A stretch of 64,000 nucleotides of DNA from Lysobacter gummosus (GCF_001442805.1 NZ_CP011131.1:1178001-1242000); one strand, 5' to 3'; shown: positions 26,445-36,114, numbered from the stretch's first letter. Numbers and translations: made by a program. Notes: generated by a model from the sequence alone, not told the origin.

Positions 26445-27443
26445 TCAGGCCGCGGCCGACAGCTCCGGCGTCACCCCGGCGACCAGCGCGTCGAAGTAAT
26501 CGCGCGTCAATCGCAGTTGCAATTCCGCCGAATCGGCGCGATTGACCACCGCGCGGAACGCCGCGTTCTCGGGGCGATCCTTCGCGTACCAGCCCAGGTG
26601 CTTGCGCGCGATGCGCACGCCCGACAGTTCGCCGTAGAACGCGTGCAGATGCTGCAGGTGGCCCAGCAGGATGTCGCGCACCTCGCTCAGCGATGGCGGC
26701 GGCAGCTCTTCGCCGTGGGCCAGGAAATGCGCGATCTCGCGGAAAATCCACGGCCGGCCCTGCGCCGCGCGCCCGACCATGACCGCATCGCAACCGGTCT
26801 GGGCGAGCACGAAGGCGGCCTTGCGCGGGCCGTCCACGTCGCCGTTGGCGATCACCGGAATCGACAGTTGCGCCTTGATCGCGGCGATGGTGTCGTACTC
26901 GGCGGTGCCGGTGTATTGCTGGTCGCGGGTGCGGCCGTGCACCGCCAGCGCCTGGATGCCGGCGTCCTGGGCGATGCGGGCGATGAGGGGCGCGTTGCGC
27001 TGGTCGTGATCCCAGCCGGTGCGGATCTTCAAGGTGACCGGAACCTCGACCGCCTTGACCACCGCTTCCAGGATGCGCGCGACCAGGCCTTCGTCGCGCA
27101 TCAGCGCCGAACCGGCCCAGGCATTGCAGACTTTCTTCGCCGGGCAGCCCATGTTGATGTCGATGATCTGCGCGCCGTGATCGACGTTGTAGCGCGCCGC
27201 GTCGGCCATGATCTGCGGCACCGTGCCGGCGATCTGCACGCTGACCGGGTCCGGCTCGCCGTCGTGGTCCATGCGGTGGCGCGACTTGGCCGTGCTCCAG
27301 AAGCGCGGATCGCTGGTGGTCATCTCCGATACGCACAGCCCGGCGCCCAGGCGCTTGCACAGCACCCGGAACGGCTTGTCGGTGACCCCGGCCATGGGCG
27401 CGAGGATCACGCGCGGGGCGAGGGAATAAGGGCCGATGCGCAT
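26445..27443 (-). CDS. dusB: tRNA-dihydrouridine synthase B
   Basis: This FMN enzyme reduces uridine to dihydrouridine in the D-loop of tRNAs. It has 332 residues from the ATG at 27443 (MRIGPYSL), the normal length. Signatures are LAPMAGVTDKPFR, SEMTTSDPRFW, DINMGCPAKKVCN with the catalytic Cys, HGRTRDQQYTG, ANGDVDGPRKA and VGRAAQGRPWIF. These match DusB (YhdG) better than DusA or DusC. In enterobacteria dusB is joined to fis; here it is not, and the next gene upstream is a yegP homologue with its own start. The small C-terminal helical domain is complete. Confidence 0.95.
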   Translation of the reverse strand: MRIGPYSLAPRVILAPMAGVTDKPFRVLCKRLGAGLCVSEMTTSDPRFWSTAKSRHRMDHDGEPDPVSVQIAGTVPQIMADAARYNVDHGAQIIDINMGCPAKKVCNAWAGSALMRDEGLVARILEAVVKAVEVPVTLKIRTGWDHDQRNAPLIARIAQDAGIQALAVHGRTRDQQYTGTAEYDTIAAIKAQLSIPVIANGDVDGPRKAAFVLAQTGCDAVMVGRAAQGRPWIFREIAHFLAHGEELPPPSLSEVRDILLGHLQHLHAFYGELSGVRIARKHLGWYAKDRPENAAFRAVVNRADSAELQLRLTRDYFDALVAGVTPELSAAA

Positions 27444-27602
27444 GGCGGCATTGTAAGCCACGCCGCGGCGGGCGGTTTTCGGGCGACAGCAAGCCGGGCC
27501 CGGGCCGTATCCGCTCGGGTATTCAGATGTCGATCGGAACGCTGAGCCCCGAGGTATCGGACGGCGCGACCGCGGAACCCGTCCGCGGCCGCGCCGGCAA
27601 AC

Positions 27603-27941
27603 TCAGCCGCCGCTCTTGTCTTCGACGGTAGCGCTCGGACCGTTCAGCTTCACCGACGCGATGCCGCCGTCGCGGGCCGCTTCGCTGTTGTACATCTCGC
27701 TGGTGCCGATGACCTGGTGGTTGGCGGCCTTGAGCACGAAGTAGGGCTTCTGGTTCGTTGAGGTCTTGCGCTCGTAGCGCGCGTCGTTCGGGCTGTTGGT
27801 GCGCACCGACTCGATGCCGTTCTCGCACGAGGCGTGGGTCGTGTAGCTCTCGCTGCTCAGAATGGTCTCGCCGTTGCCGGCCTTGAGCACAAAATGGAAT
27901 TGCCCGTTGCCTTGCTTGCTGATGACGTACTTGCCGGCCAT
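27603..27941 (-). CDS. yegP: YegP-like protein with two DUF1508 repeats
   Basis: This protein has 112 residues. I chose the second ATG (27941) because GAGGGA lies 6 nt upstream; the first ATG at 27947 directly abuts that site. Two tandem repeats are visible: GKYVISKQGNGQFHFVLKA-GNGETILSSESY at residues 3-33 and the same pattern NQKPYFVLKAANHQVIGTSEMY at about 56-77. Each ends with a helix such as ENGIESVRTN. This is the DUF1508/YegP fold, a small soluble family of unknown function. The gene stands alone. Confidence 0.88.
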   Translation of the reverse strand: MAGKYVISKQGNGQFHFVLKAGNGETILSSESYTTHASCENGIESVRTNSPNDARYERKTSTNQKPYFVLKAANHQVIGTSEMYNSEAARDGGIASVKLNGPSATVEDKSGG

Positions 27942-28151
27942 ATTCATTCCCTCGTTGAACCGCGTTTAGCGGAGATGTGACTTCCGGTTACACGTGGAGA
28001 GAACGTATTCGTGAACCCGGACCGGCCTGCCGGGAATGTCGCGCCGATGAACGGGAAGGGGGGTGGCTGCGGCGGGGCTTCGGCGCGGACACCTTCTTAC
28101 GAGATAGCCGGAATCGAGCCTGGAGCGTCTGGGCCCAGCCCCTGGTAACGA

Positions 28152-29261
28152 TCAGCGCCCGCGGCGCCGCCGCCAGAACAAGAACCCGGTGACCAGCAGG
28201 AACCCCGGCAGCAGCCCGGTCAGCGCGATCAGCGTCTGCCAGGCGCTGCCGCCGACGAAACCGCCGTGCAGCGGATAGATCGCATCGAAGGCGCGCACGC
28301 CGCGATCCTGCGCGGTGGCGTCCAGCGTGCCGATCACATCGCCGCGATACGGGTCGATCCAGACCATGCTGCGTCCGACCGGATGCCATTCGCCGACCGC
28401 GCGCGCACGCAGTGCTATCAGGCCGCTGCCGGGTTTGGGCAGGCTGATGCGGCGCAACTGCGCGCCGGGCAGGCCGGCGCGCTTTGCTGTCGCCGCTTCG
28501 GCCGCGCGCAGCACGCCGCCCCAGTCGATCGGAGCGTCGCGCGCGGCGAGTTTCGGCGGCTTGGGAGCCGGCGTGCTGTCGCCGAACGCGGTGCTGAGCG
28601 CGCCGCGGGCGACATCGTCGTAGATCATCGACACGCCGGTCAGCACCGCGAGCAAGGTCAACGGCAGCAGCCACAGGCCGATGCCGCGATGCCAGCTGAA
28701 CCAGCGCCGCGTCGGCGGCCCGCGATACCACTTCAGGCTGGCCGCCAGCGCCGACCAGCGCGGCCACCACAGATACAGGCCGCTGAGCAGCATGAACAAA
28801 GCGATGATGCCGACCACGCCGAGCACCGCCTCGCCGGTCTTGCCCGACAGCAGATGGATGTGCAGATCGCGCAGCCACAGGACCAGATCGTTGTCGGTAT
28901 TGCGGGTCAGCAGCAACTCGCCGCTGGCCGGATCGAAATAGCGGCGTTCGTTATCCGGAAAATAGCCTTGCCAGACCGGAAACTGCGGCGAAGGCAGATC
29001 CAGCGAACTCATGCCCTGCGTTTGCCAATGGCCGACGATGCGGGCCAGCGCGCGGCTGCGTTGCTCCGGCGTGGTCGCAGCAGAGCGCTGCAATTGCGGG
29101 TACGCCCACAGCGCCAGCTCGCGCTGGAACGCCAGCACGGTGCCGGCCAGCGCGACGATCGCGAATACCGTGCCGGCGCTGAGTCCCAGCCACAGATGCA
29201 GCCATTTCAAGGCCGAGCGCAGGCACGGCTTGGGTCGTTGCGATGCCTGGCTCGCGCTCAT
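28152..29261 (-). CDS. PepSY-associated membrane protein, iron-uptake partner
   Basis: This protein has 369 residues with four membrane helices: one near the N-terminus (WLHLWLGLSAGTVFAIVALA), a pair in the middle, and one at the C-terminus (LIALTGLLPGFLLVTGFLFW) before a basic tail. Two PepSY-type regions lie between them. The arrangement is that of the PepSY_TM family of ferric reductase-like or siderophore-reducing inner-membrane proteins that accompany TonB receptors. It directly follows a TonB-dependent receptor (28 nt gap), so the two are very probably cotranscribed under the Fur-like site at 31449-31470. The heme-ligand His pattern (HLWLG, HIHLL, HRGIG) is present. Confidence 0.85.
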   Translation of the reverse strand: MSASQASQRPKPCLRSALKWLHLWLGLSAGTVFAIVALAGTVLAFQRELALWAYPQLQRSAATTPEQRSRALARIVGHWQTQGMSSLDLPSPQFPVWQGYFPDNERRYFDPASGELLLTRNTDNDLVLWLRDLHIHLLSGKTGEAVLGVVGIIALFMLLSGLYLWWPRWSALAASLKWYRGPPTRRWFSWHRGIGLWLLPLTLLAVLTGVSMIYDDVARGALSTAFGDSTPAPKPPKLAARDAPIDWGGVLRAAEAATAKRAGLPGAQLRRISLPKPGSGLIALRARAVGEWHPVGRSMVWIDPYRGDVIGTLDATAQDRGVRAFDAIYPLHGGFVGGSAWQTLIALTGLLPGFLLVTGFLFWRRRRGR

Positions 29262-29288
29262 GCTGGGCGATGGGTTCGTGTGGGCGGG

Positions 29289-31409
29289 TTAGAAGCGATG
29301 CGACCAGCTCGCGCTCAACACCCGGCCGCGGCCGGCGACATAGGTGTCGTTGCGCGGCGTGCTCTGCGAGTAGTAGGTCACGTACTGCTCGTCGAACAGG
29401 TTCTCCACCCCCACGCTCAACTGGCCCAGCGGCAGCTTGAAGCGCGCCTGCAGGTCCACGGTGGTGTAGCCGTCGGTGCTGGCCACGCGCACGCCCTTGA
29501 GGTCGAAATCGCGATCGAGCGCGCGGCTGCCTTGCAGGCGGGTGGAGACGGTGTCGCTCCAGGTCTGGTCCCAGAACGCGGTGATGCGGTCGGGGCTGAT
29601 GTTGATGCCCGGCAGGTCGCTGTCGACGCGGTCGTCGCCGTCGCTGTCGTAGCGGCCGTTGGCTTGCGCGTAACCCAGGCCGACGCGGCCGGCACCTGCG
29701 AACTGAAAGGCGATGTTGCCCTCGATGCCGCGGATTTCGGTGCGTTCGCGCACGACGAAATAGCTTTGCGTGTTGCGGTCGAAAGCCAGGCGCGAGCCCA
29801 GGTCGGAATCCGACCAGTACCCGGCCAGATGCGCGAGCCAGCGGCCGTTGTCGAAGTCCACGCCGATTTCGCGGTTGTCCGACACCACCGGCGACAGATC
29901 CACCAGCTTGTCCACGCTCTGGTTCGGCGTGGTGATGCCGCGCAGCACGCGGCCGATGTCGGCCACCGTGTAGCCTTCCGAGTACGAGGCGTAGAACTTC
30001 AGCGCATCGGTGGCTTCGAACACGATGCCGTAATTGGGCAGGGTTTCGCGGGTCTTGGGCGAACCGCCGCGGACGAAGCGGCTGCCGCCGGCGTTGGCCG
30101 GAATGGTGGTGAAATCGCCGACTTTCAGCGTGCCGCGCTCATGCCGCAAGCCGCCGGTCAGCATGACCTTGTCGCTGATCCACCACTGCGCTTGCACGAA
30201 CGGCGACCAGGATTCGTACTGCGTCTGCGGCACCCACTTGAGCTTGGCGACGACCAGTTCCTGATAGGTCTTGTCGCGGTTCCAGTCCAGGCCCAGGGTC
30301 ACGCGCAGGCGCTGGTCGAACAGATTGTCGCGCGACCAGCTGAACTTGCCGCCGGTCTTTTCCGAGACATTCTGCGACTGGTCCCACCAGTGCAGGTCGC
30401 GGCCGTCGCGCCAGAAGTCTTCCCAATCGGTGGCGCCGTACAGGCCTTTGAAATCCACCCAGAACAACTGCGCGTTGAAGAAACCGCCGCCCAGCGCCTT
30501 GTCGGTGTAGTCCAGCACCAGCGAGGTCGAGCGGTTGCGCGCACCCTGGCCTTCGCGGCTGCCGCGCGCGGACGTCGCCAGCAGGCCGGTGCGGATGTCG
30601 CCGTTGACGGTGATGTAGTCGTTGTTGCCCTTGAGCTCGTAGCGATTGGCGGTGAGCTGCAGGCGGCGGCGATCGTCGATGTCCCAACCGGCCTTGGCGA
30701 ACAGATTGTTGCTGCGCGCATCCATCAGGTCGCCCTGGATGTCGTTGACCGCGATGGCGTGGCCACGGCCGTCGTAGTACAGGCCTTCGCTGGCGTAGGA
30801 GACGCCGCCGACGAAGTCGAACGCGCCCTTGCGGGTGCCGAACAGATACGACGCGCGATAGCCGGCGCTGTCGCTGCGGTTGGGCAGCGCGGTGCTGGCG
30901 CCGATCGTTACGTCCTGGAAGGTTTCGCCGTCTTTGCGCGGCGCGCGCTTGGTGATGATGTTGATGATGCCGCCCGACGCGCCCAGGCCCTGCAGCGCGT
31001 TGGCGCCGTGGATGACTTCGATGCGTTCGATCATCGCCGGATCGACGGTATGGCCGTCGCGGCCGCCTTCGCGCAGGGGCGTGGATTGCGGCACGCCGTC
31101 CACCAGGTACAGCGGCTTGCGCCCGCGCAGGGTTTCGCCGCCGTTGGTGAGCTTCTGTCGCGAGGGCGAGAACGACGGGATCAGGTTGGCCAGCACCTGC
31201 GAGATGTCCTGCGTGACCGACAACTGCTGCTTGAGCTGCTCCTGGTCGATCACGGTGATCGTATTGGCCAGCGCCGCCTCCGAATTGGGCGCGCGGCTGG
31301 TGCTGGCCGAGACGGTGACGCGATCGATGTCCTTGGCCTCATCGGCATGGGCGATGGGCGCGGCGAGGGCGGCCAGCAGGGCGCTGGCGAGAAGCTGGGG
31401 GCGGGGCAT
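29289..31409 (-). CDS. TonB-dependent siderophore receptor
   Basis: This protein has 706 residues and a signal peptide over residues 1-22. The plug domain follows: RVTVSAST is the likely TonB box, then IERIEVIHGANALQGLGASGG, the hallmark of the plug in this family. The barrel occupies the rest and ends with ASWSHRF, the terminal Phe being typical for outer-membrane insertion. The ligand is probably a ferric siderophore; the protein is closest in layout to the FhuA/FoxA-type group. Regulation by iron is supported by the Fur-box-like site upstream and by the PepSY partner gene downstream. Confidence 0.92.
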   Translation of the reverse strand: MPRPQLLASALLAALAAPIAHADEAKDIDRVTVSASTSRAPNSEAALANTITVIDQEQLKQQLSVTQDISQVLANLIPSFSPSRQKLTNGGETLRGRKPLYLVDGVPQSTPLREGGRDGHTVDPAMIERIEVIHGANALQGLGASGGIINIITKRAPRKDGETFQDVTIGASTALPNRSDSAGYRASYLFGTRKGAFDFVGGVSYASEGLYYDGRGHAIAVNDIQGDLMDARSNNLFAKAGWDIDDRRRLQLTANRYELKGNNDYITVNGDIRTGLLATSARGSREGQGARNRSTSLVLDYTDKALGGGFFNAQLFWVDFKGLYGATDWEDFWRDGRDLHWWDQSQNVSEKTGGKFSWSRDNLFDQRLRVTLGLDWNRDKTYQELVVAKLKWVPQTQYESWSPFVQAQWWISDKVMLTGGLRHERGTLKVGDFTTIPANAGGSRFVRGGSPKTRETLPNYGIVFEATDALKFYASYSEGYTVADIGRVLRGITTPNQSVDKLVDLSPVVSDNREIGVDFDNGRWLAHLAGYWSDSDLGSRLAFDRNTQSYFVVRERTEIRGIEGNIAFQFAGAGRVGLGYAQANGRYDSDGDDRVDSDLPGINISPDRITAFWDQTWSDTVSTRLQGSRALDRDFDLKGVRVASTDGYTTVDLQARFKLPLGQLSVGVENLFDEQYVTYYSQSTPRNDTYVAGRGRVLSASWSHRF

Positions 31410-31448
31410 GGAGAGGCGGGCCTGAAAACTGCGACAGGGTTGGCATGC

Positions 31449-31470
31449 TAATGCGAACCATTCTCAATTT
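31449..31470 (-). promoter_or_regulatory. Fur-box-like operator of the siderophore receptor operon
   Basis: On the minus strand AATTGAGAATGGTTCGCATTA fits the 19-bp Fur consensus well in its left half (GAGAATG) and moderately in its right half (TTnnCATT). It lies about 40-60 nt upstream of the receptor ATG. Confidence 0.65.
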
Positions 31471-31588
31471 AAAGGGCGGCCGGATGGGCGGCGGGGTTGG
31501 AGCGTGGTCCGGGGGCGGGGTGGAGCAGGGCTGGAGCGGTGCTTTCGCCGGTCGGCGGGGGGTTAGGGCGGCGCGATCGGAGCGAAAG

Positions 31589-31696
31589 GCATCGGGGCTG
31601 AAGCCCCTCCCACAAAAGACTTCGGGGCTGAAGCCTTTTCCACAAGAGGCTTCGAAGCTGGCGAGGTCTTTTGTGGGAGGGCCTTCAGGCCGATGC
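31589..31696. repeat. Dispersed palindromic element, copy 2
   Basis: This copy has the outer arms GCATCGGGGCTGAAGC and GCCTTCAGGCCGATGC, with an inner CTCCCACAAAAGAC / GTCTTTTGTGGGAG pair. It also contains a second GGGGCTGAAGCC unit in the middle. It lies 33 nt beyond the 3-prime end of the sugar kinase gene. Confidence 0.85.
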
Positions 31697-31729
31697 TTTT
31701 ATCTCAGACGCGGTGAAGCGACACCGAAC

Positions 31730-32707
31730 TCAGCCGAACCGCGCCTTGAGTTCGGCATCGCGCGGCATCGACGCCGCCGCACCCGCGCGTTCGGTGGACA
31801 GGCCGGCATACCGGTTGGCATAGGCGACATGCTCCGCGAACGCGGCATCGCCGCCGCGCGCCAGCGACGCGGCCAGTGCACCATTGAAGGCATCGCCCGC
31901 GCCGGTGGTATCGACTGCGCGCACCGCCGCGGCCGCGACCCGATAGCAGGCCTGCGCATCGCCGCGCAGCGCGCCGTCGGCATGCGAAACGAAACAGCCG
32001 GACTTGCCCAGAGTGATGACGACACTGCCGTGCGGCAGCAACCGCCGGCAATGCGCATGCAGTTCGGCGTCGGCCAAGCCCGCCAACGCATCCGGGTCCA
32101 GCCGCATATCCGCATGCCGCTGCAACTGTGCGCAGAACTCGGTTTCGTTCGGAGTGATCACATCGGCCAGCGCCCACAGCGCCCCGCTGGCGATGGCGTC
32201 GGCCGGCGCCGGATTGAGCACGGTCAATGCGCCCGCCGCGCGCGCCAGCGCGAATGCGGCTTCGGCTGATTCCACCGGCGTTTCCAGTTGGGTCAGCACC
32301 ACCCGCGCCCGCGCCAGCGCCTGGCTGTGTTCGCCGACGAAGGCCGGCGAGAGTTCGGCATTGGCGCCCGGGCCGATCACGATGGTGTTGCGACCGTCGG
32401 CATCGACGTAGATGCCGGCGGTGCCGGTGGGCTCGTCGCTGCGCAGATCGCGCAGGTCGATGCCGTCGCCGGCGGCGAGCGCGCGCGCAAGCTGGCCGCC
32501 GGCGTCCTCGCCGAGCGCGCAGACGAAGCTGGTCGCCGCGCCCGCGCGTGCCGCCGCGGTGGCCTGATTGAAGCCCTTGCCGCCGGGCCCGGTGTGATAA
32601 CGCCCGGCCAGGGTTTCGCCCGGACGCGGCAATGCGGGCAGCGCCCAGACGTGATCGACGTTGAACGAACCGACGACGACGACGCGGCCGGAATGCAGGT
32701 CGCTCAT
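31730..32707 (-). CDS. rbsK: PfkB-family ribokinase
   Basis: This kinase of 325 residues phosphorylates ribose or a nucleoside at the 5-position. Motifs are VVGSFNVDHVWALP, the glycine-rich GPGGKGFNQA (residues 40-50) that closes over the sugar, NPAPADA, ITPNETE with the metal-binding NxxE, and DTTGAGDAFNGAL with the catalytic Asp and anion hole. These are typical of RbsK. It starts 6 nt after the stop of the nucleoside transporter gene, so the two form one operon, which suggests that the ribose moiety or an imported nucleoside is the substrate. The substrate itself is not proved by the sequence. Confidence 0.9.
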   Translation of the reverse strand: MSDLHSGRVVVVGSFNVDHVWALPALPRPGETLAGRYHTGPGGKGFNQATAAARAGAATSFVCALGEDAGGQLARALAAGDGIDLRDLRSDEPTGTAGIYVDADGRNTIVIGPGANAELSPAFVGEHSQALARARVVLTQLETPVESAEAAFALARAAGALTVLNPAPADAIASGALWALADVITPNETEFCAQLQRHADMRLDPDALAGLADAELHAHCRRLLPHGSVVITLGKSGCFVSHADGALRGDAQACYRVAAAAVRAVDTTGAGDAFNGALAASLARGGDAAFAEHVAYANRYAGLSTERAGAAASMPRDAELKARFG

Positions 32708-32713
32708 GCGAAC

Positions 32714-34012
32714 TTATCCGGCGAAGTGAGTGAGCACGCCGGCGATGGTCGCGGTCATGAAGGTCGCGATCGAACCGCCCAGCACGGCGCGCAAACCGAA
32801 CCGCGCCAGGTCCTGGCGACGTTCCGGAGCCAGTCCGCCGATGCCGCCGATCTGGATCGCGATCGAGCTGAAATTGGCGAAGCCGCACAGCGCGTAGGTC
32901 GCGATCAAACGGCCTTCGTCGCTGAGCGAAGCGCCGGCGACCTTGCCGTTCACGATATCGGCCAGATGCGTGTAGGCGACGAATTCGTTGAGCACGACCT
33001 TCTCGCCGATCAATCCGCCGACCAGCGTCGCGTCCTGCCACGGCGTGCCGATCACCCAGGCGATCGGCGCCAGCAGGTAGCCGAGCAGGGTGGACAGGTC
33101 GGTGGGCTTGCCGATCGCGGCGGCCAGGCCGGTCTGCTCGCCGACCCAGGTCAGCGGCGCGTTGACCAGCGCGATCAGGGCGATGAAGGCCAGCAGCATC
33201 GCGCCGATGTTCAGCGCCAGGCGCAAACCGTCGCCGGCGCCGGCGGCGGCCGCGTCGATGATGTTGGCGGTGTTCTTCTCGACTTCCATCTTGACCGTGC
33301 CGCGGGTCAGCGGCTCGCCGGTCTCGGGCACGAGGATTTTCGCGATCACCAGCGTCGCCGGCGCGGCCATGATCGAAGCGGCCAGCAGGTGCTTGGCGTA
33401 GAACGCCTGCGAGTCGGGATCGCCGGCGCCGAGCATGCCGACATAAGCCGCGAGCACGCCGCCGGCGATGTGGGCCATGCCGCCGATCATCATCGTGATC
33501 AGCTCGGATTCGGTCATTTTCGGAATGTAGGGGCGCACGGTCAGCGGCGCCTCGGTCTGGCCGATGAAGACGCTGGCGCAGACGCTGGTGGTCTCCGCGC
33601 CGGACACGCGCATGACCTTGGTGATCGCCCAGGCCATGCCGCGCACCACCGCCTGCATCACGCCCAGGTGGTAGAGCACGCCCATCAGGGCCGAGAAGAA
33701 GATGATCGTCGGCAGCACCTGGAAGGCGAAGATGAAGCCGAACTGCTTCACGTCCATCAGGCTGCCGAAGATGAAGCCCGAGCCCTTGCCGACGAATTCC
33801 AGCACATGCACGAAGCCCTTGCCGATCGCGTCGAACACATCCTTGCCGCCCGGCACCAGCAGCACCACGGCGGCGAAGGCGATCTGCAGGGTGATGCCGG
33901 TGGCGACCAGCTTCCAATCGACCGAGCGGCGCTGGACCGAGAACAACCACGCAATGCCTACGAGCACCGCCAAACCGAACAGGCCGAAGGCCACGCGCGA
34001 AATCGAATCCAC
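32714..34012 (-). CDS. NupC-type concentrative nucleoside transporter
   Basis: This protein has 432 residues. About ten membrane segments follow the CNT arrangement: an N-terminal three-helix region, the GETTSVCASVF-like motif (GAETTSVCASVFIGQTEAPL), and a second conserved half with ALCGFANFSSIAIQIGGIGG. CNT proteins import nucleosides with H+ or Na+. The upstream gene order transporter then kinase, with a 6-nt gap, indicates nucleoside salvage. The spacer upstream (34013-34248) holds no recognised signal. Confidence 0.93.
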   Translation of the reverse strand: MDSISRVAFGLFGLAVLVGIAWLFSVQRRSVDWKLVATGITLQIAFAAVVLLVPGGKDVFDAIGKGFVHVLEFVGKGSGFIFGSLMDVKQFGFIFAFQVLPTIIFFSALMGVLYHLGVMQAVVRGMAWAITKVMRVSGAETTSVCASVFIGQTEAPLTVRPYIPKMTESELITMMIGGMAHIAGGVLAAYVGMLGAGDPDSQAFYAKHLLAASIMAAPATLVIAKILVPETGEPLTRGTVKMEVEKNTANIIDAAAAGAGDGLRLALNIGAMLLAFIALIALVNAPLTWVGEQTGLAAAIGKPTDLSTLLGYLLAPIAWVIGTPWQDATLVGGLIGEKVVLNEFVAYTHLADIVNGKVAGASLSDEGRLIATYALCGFANFSSIAIQIGGIGGLAPERRQDLARFGLRAVLGGSIATFMTATIAGVLTHFAG

Positions 34013-34248
34013 TCCACTCTCCCCGGCGCCGGGGCACCGGCGGCTTTTTGACGTCTAATTAGTCGGCGCAGACTAGAGGCTGGCCGCCCCAGCGGCAAGC
34101 CGTGGCGCAGCGGGCGGCCTCAAGCGCAGCGCTGAAAAGACGCTGGAGGCGGTTTTTGTATGGAGCCGGACGGCGAGACGAGGCCCGCGCGGACGGCGGA
34201 TCGGCGGGCTGCAGAGAGACGAAAGGCCCGATTGCAGGCCCGGATCGT

Positions 34249-35400
34249 TCAGATATCCCGCGCCACCACCCGGTTGCGCCCGGACTGCTTGGCCCGCTGC
34301 AGGCGCAGGTCGGCGCGGCGCAGCAGCCGCGACAGGTCGCCGCCTTCCTGCGGAAAAGTCACCAGCCCGGCGCTGAAGCTCAGCCACAGCGGCTCGGCGC
34401 CGCGGCCGGGCTCGAACGGGCGCTCGGCGACGGTGCGGCGGATCGCGTCGACCTCCTCGAAGGCGGTGCCCAGCGGTTTGCGCATCACCAGCAGGAATTC
34501 GCCGCCGCTCAGCCGCACCAGCCATTCGCTGGGCTCGGACTGCTCGCGCAGCACCGCGACCAGATGGCGCAGGCTGCGGTCGCCGAGGCGGTGGCCGTAG
34601 TCGTCGTTGATGCGCTTGAAGTGGTCCAGGTCGATCAGGGCCAGGGTCAGGCTGCCGCCGTCGCGGCGCACGGTGTCGAACAGGCGCGGGATGCGGTGGG
34701 TCAGCCAGGTCCGGTTCGGCAGCCGGGTCAGGCCGTCGGTGCCGGACATCTCGATCAACCGCTGCATGCGGTAGACGACCATCGAGGTCGCCACCGTCAT
34801 CATCGCCAGCAGCACCAGGCGCTGGGTCTGGGTGCCCAGGGTGACCGCGCCGTAGTCGCTGGACATCAGGTCTTCGGGCGAGCCGGCCACGGCGAACACC
34901 CACACCACCAGCAGGCCGTATTCGACCAGCGCCAGCACGCCGGCGAACAAGGTCACCCGGCCGTCGCTGCGCAGCGCGGTCATCAGGATGGCGAGCAGAT
35001 AGCCGCACCACACGATCAGGCTGTTGAGCCCGGCCGGCAGGTGCTGCACCGCCAGCGCCGCCAGCACCAGCGTGGTCGCCGACACGTCGAAGGCGGCGGT
35101 GGAGAAGGGCAGCCAGCGGTAACGGCGCTGACGCCGCGCCAGCGCCAGCCACAGCTGCGAGAACACGTTGACGAAGATCGCCCCGCCCAGGCCGATCATG
35201 GTTTCCTTGACGCTGCCGCCGCCGATCGCGTTGAACAACGGCAACAGCAGCAGCATCGCCGCCAGCACGGCGCGCAGGCGCGCGACCAGCAGTTCGCCGC
35301 CGGCGCCGATCTCCAGCATGATTTCATCCGGCCGCGACAGCAGCGCCACGATCACGCCGCGTATTCGACCGCCCACGCCTTGGTACATCCCGGTTCCCAT
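34249..35400 (-). CDS. Membrane GGDEF-domain protein with degenerate active site
   Basis: The protein has 383 residues from the ATG at 35400. The N-terminal half forms about six membrane helices (residues 40-210), a MASE-like sensor. The GGDEF domain follows: TDGLTRLPNRTWL, then LIDLDHFKRINDDYGH with the metal-binding Asp residues, then RLSGGEFLLV at about residues 296-305. The signature reads SGGEF where the canonical motif is GGDEF or GGEEF: the first Gly is Ser and the third position is Gly instead of Asp or Glu. That position binds metal and is needed for catalysis, so it may be inactive or act as a c-di-GMP/GTP sensor. No EAL domain is attached. An earlier in-frame start at 35430 is possible. 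Confidence 0.87.
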   Translation of the reverse strand: MGTGMYQGVGGRIRGVIVALLSRPDEIMLEIGAGGELLVARLRAVLAAMLLLLPLFNAIGGGSVKETMIGLGGAIFVNVFSQLWLALARRQRRYRWLPFSTAAFDVSATTLVLAALAVQHLPAGLNSLIVWCGYLLAILMTALRSDGRVTLFAGVLALVEYGLLVVWVFAVAGSPEDLMSSDYGAVTLGTQTQRLVLLAMMTVATSMVVYRMQRLIEMSGTDGLTRLPNRTWLTHRIPRLFDTVRRDGGSLTLALIDLDHFKRINDDYGHRLGDRSLRHLVAVLREQSEPSEWLVRLSGGEFLLVMRKPLGTAFEEVDAIRRTVAERPFEPGRGAEPLWLSFSAGLVTFPQEGGDLSRLLRRADLRLQRAKQSGRNRVVARDI

Positions 35401-35523
35401 CCCTGCGGCATGCCGCCGCGACGCGAGCATAGCGCGACAGCGCGGCCGTCCAGCGCTCCAATCCTCACCAAGGCGCCGGAATACGACGCCGGTCGCCGAT
35501 GGCGGCGACCGGCGCGAGCCGCG

Positions 35524-36114
35524 TCAGCCGATCCCGCGCACCGCTACCCACAGCGCCAGCGCCGCGAACACCGCCGCGGCGACGTAGCGCGCGGTCTTCA
35601 GCGGCAGGCGGTCGGCGAAGCGGCTGCCGAGCAGGGCCACCGGCACGTTGGCCAGCAGCATGCCGACGGTGGTGCCGAAGATCACCGCCCACAGCGGCTC
35701 GTAGCGGGTCGCCAGCAGCACGGTCGCGACCTGGGTCTTGTCGCCGATCTCGGCGAAGAAGAACGCGATGGTGGTGGCGATGAAGGCGCCGCGCGCGGAG
35801 AACTGCGCGTCTTTCTCGTCGAGTTGATCGGGCTTGAGCGTCCACAGCGCGACCGCGAAGAAGCTCGCCGCGACCACCCAGCGCAGCACTTCGGGTTTGA
35901 GCCAATGCGCGACCAGCGTGCCGAACCAGGCGGCCAGCGCGTGATTGAGCAAGGTCGCCAGCAGGATGCCGGCGATAATCGGCACGGGCTTGCGGAAGCG
36001 CGCGGCCAGCAGCAAGGCCAGCAACTGGGTCTTGTCGCCGATTTCGGCGAGCGCGACGGTACCGGTGGAAACAGCGCTGGTGATGGCCCAGGCCGGAAGG
36101 AAGGACAGATCCAT
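35524..36114 (-). CDS. TMEM165/GDT1 family manganese exporter (UPF0016)
   Basis: This protein has 196 residues and six predicted helices in two inverted halves. Each half carries the hallmark motif: ALAEIGDKTQ around residue 24 and FFAEIGDKTQ around residue 122. The acidic motifs form the cation path. Bacterial members (MneA, MneP/MntX) export Mn2+; plant and human relatives move Mn2+ or Ca2+. The start at 36114 was chosen because the preceding frame is riboswitch sequence. Expression is very likely raised by manganese through the leader element at 36197-36375, which agrees with an export role. Confidence 0.9.
   Translation of the reverse strand: MDLSFLPAWAITSAVSTGTVALAEIGDKTQLLALLLAARFRKPVPIIAGILLATLLNHALAAWFGTLVAHWLKPEVLRWVVAASFFAVALWTLKPDQLDEKDAQFSARGAFIATTIAFFFAEIGDKTQVATVLLATRYEPLWAVIFGTTVGMLLANVPVALLGSRFADRLPLKTARYVAAAVFAALALWVAVRGIG

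Noticed and set aside
28266..31451. A 1061-codon open frame antisense to the siderophore receptor and PepSY genes
   Set aside because: This is a shadow frame of high-GC coding DNA; no motif, no ribosome site, and both opposite-strand genes are clear.
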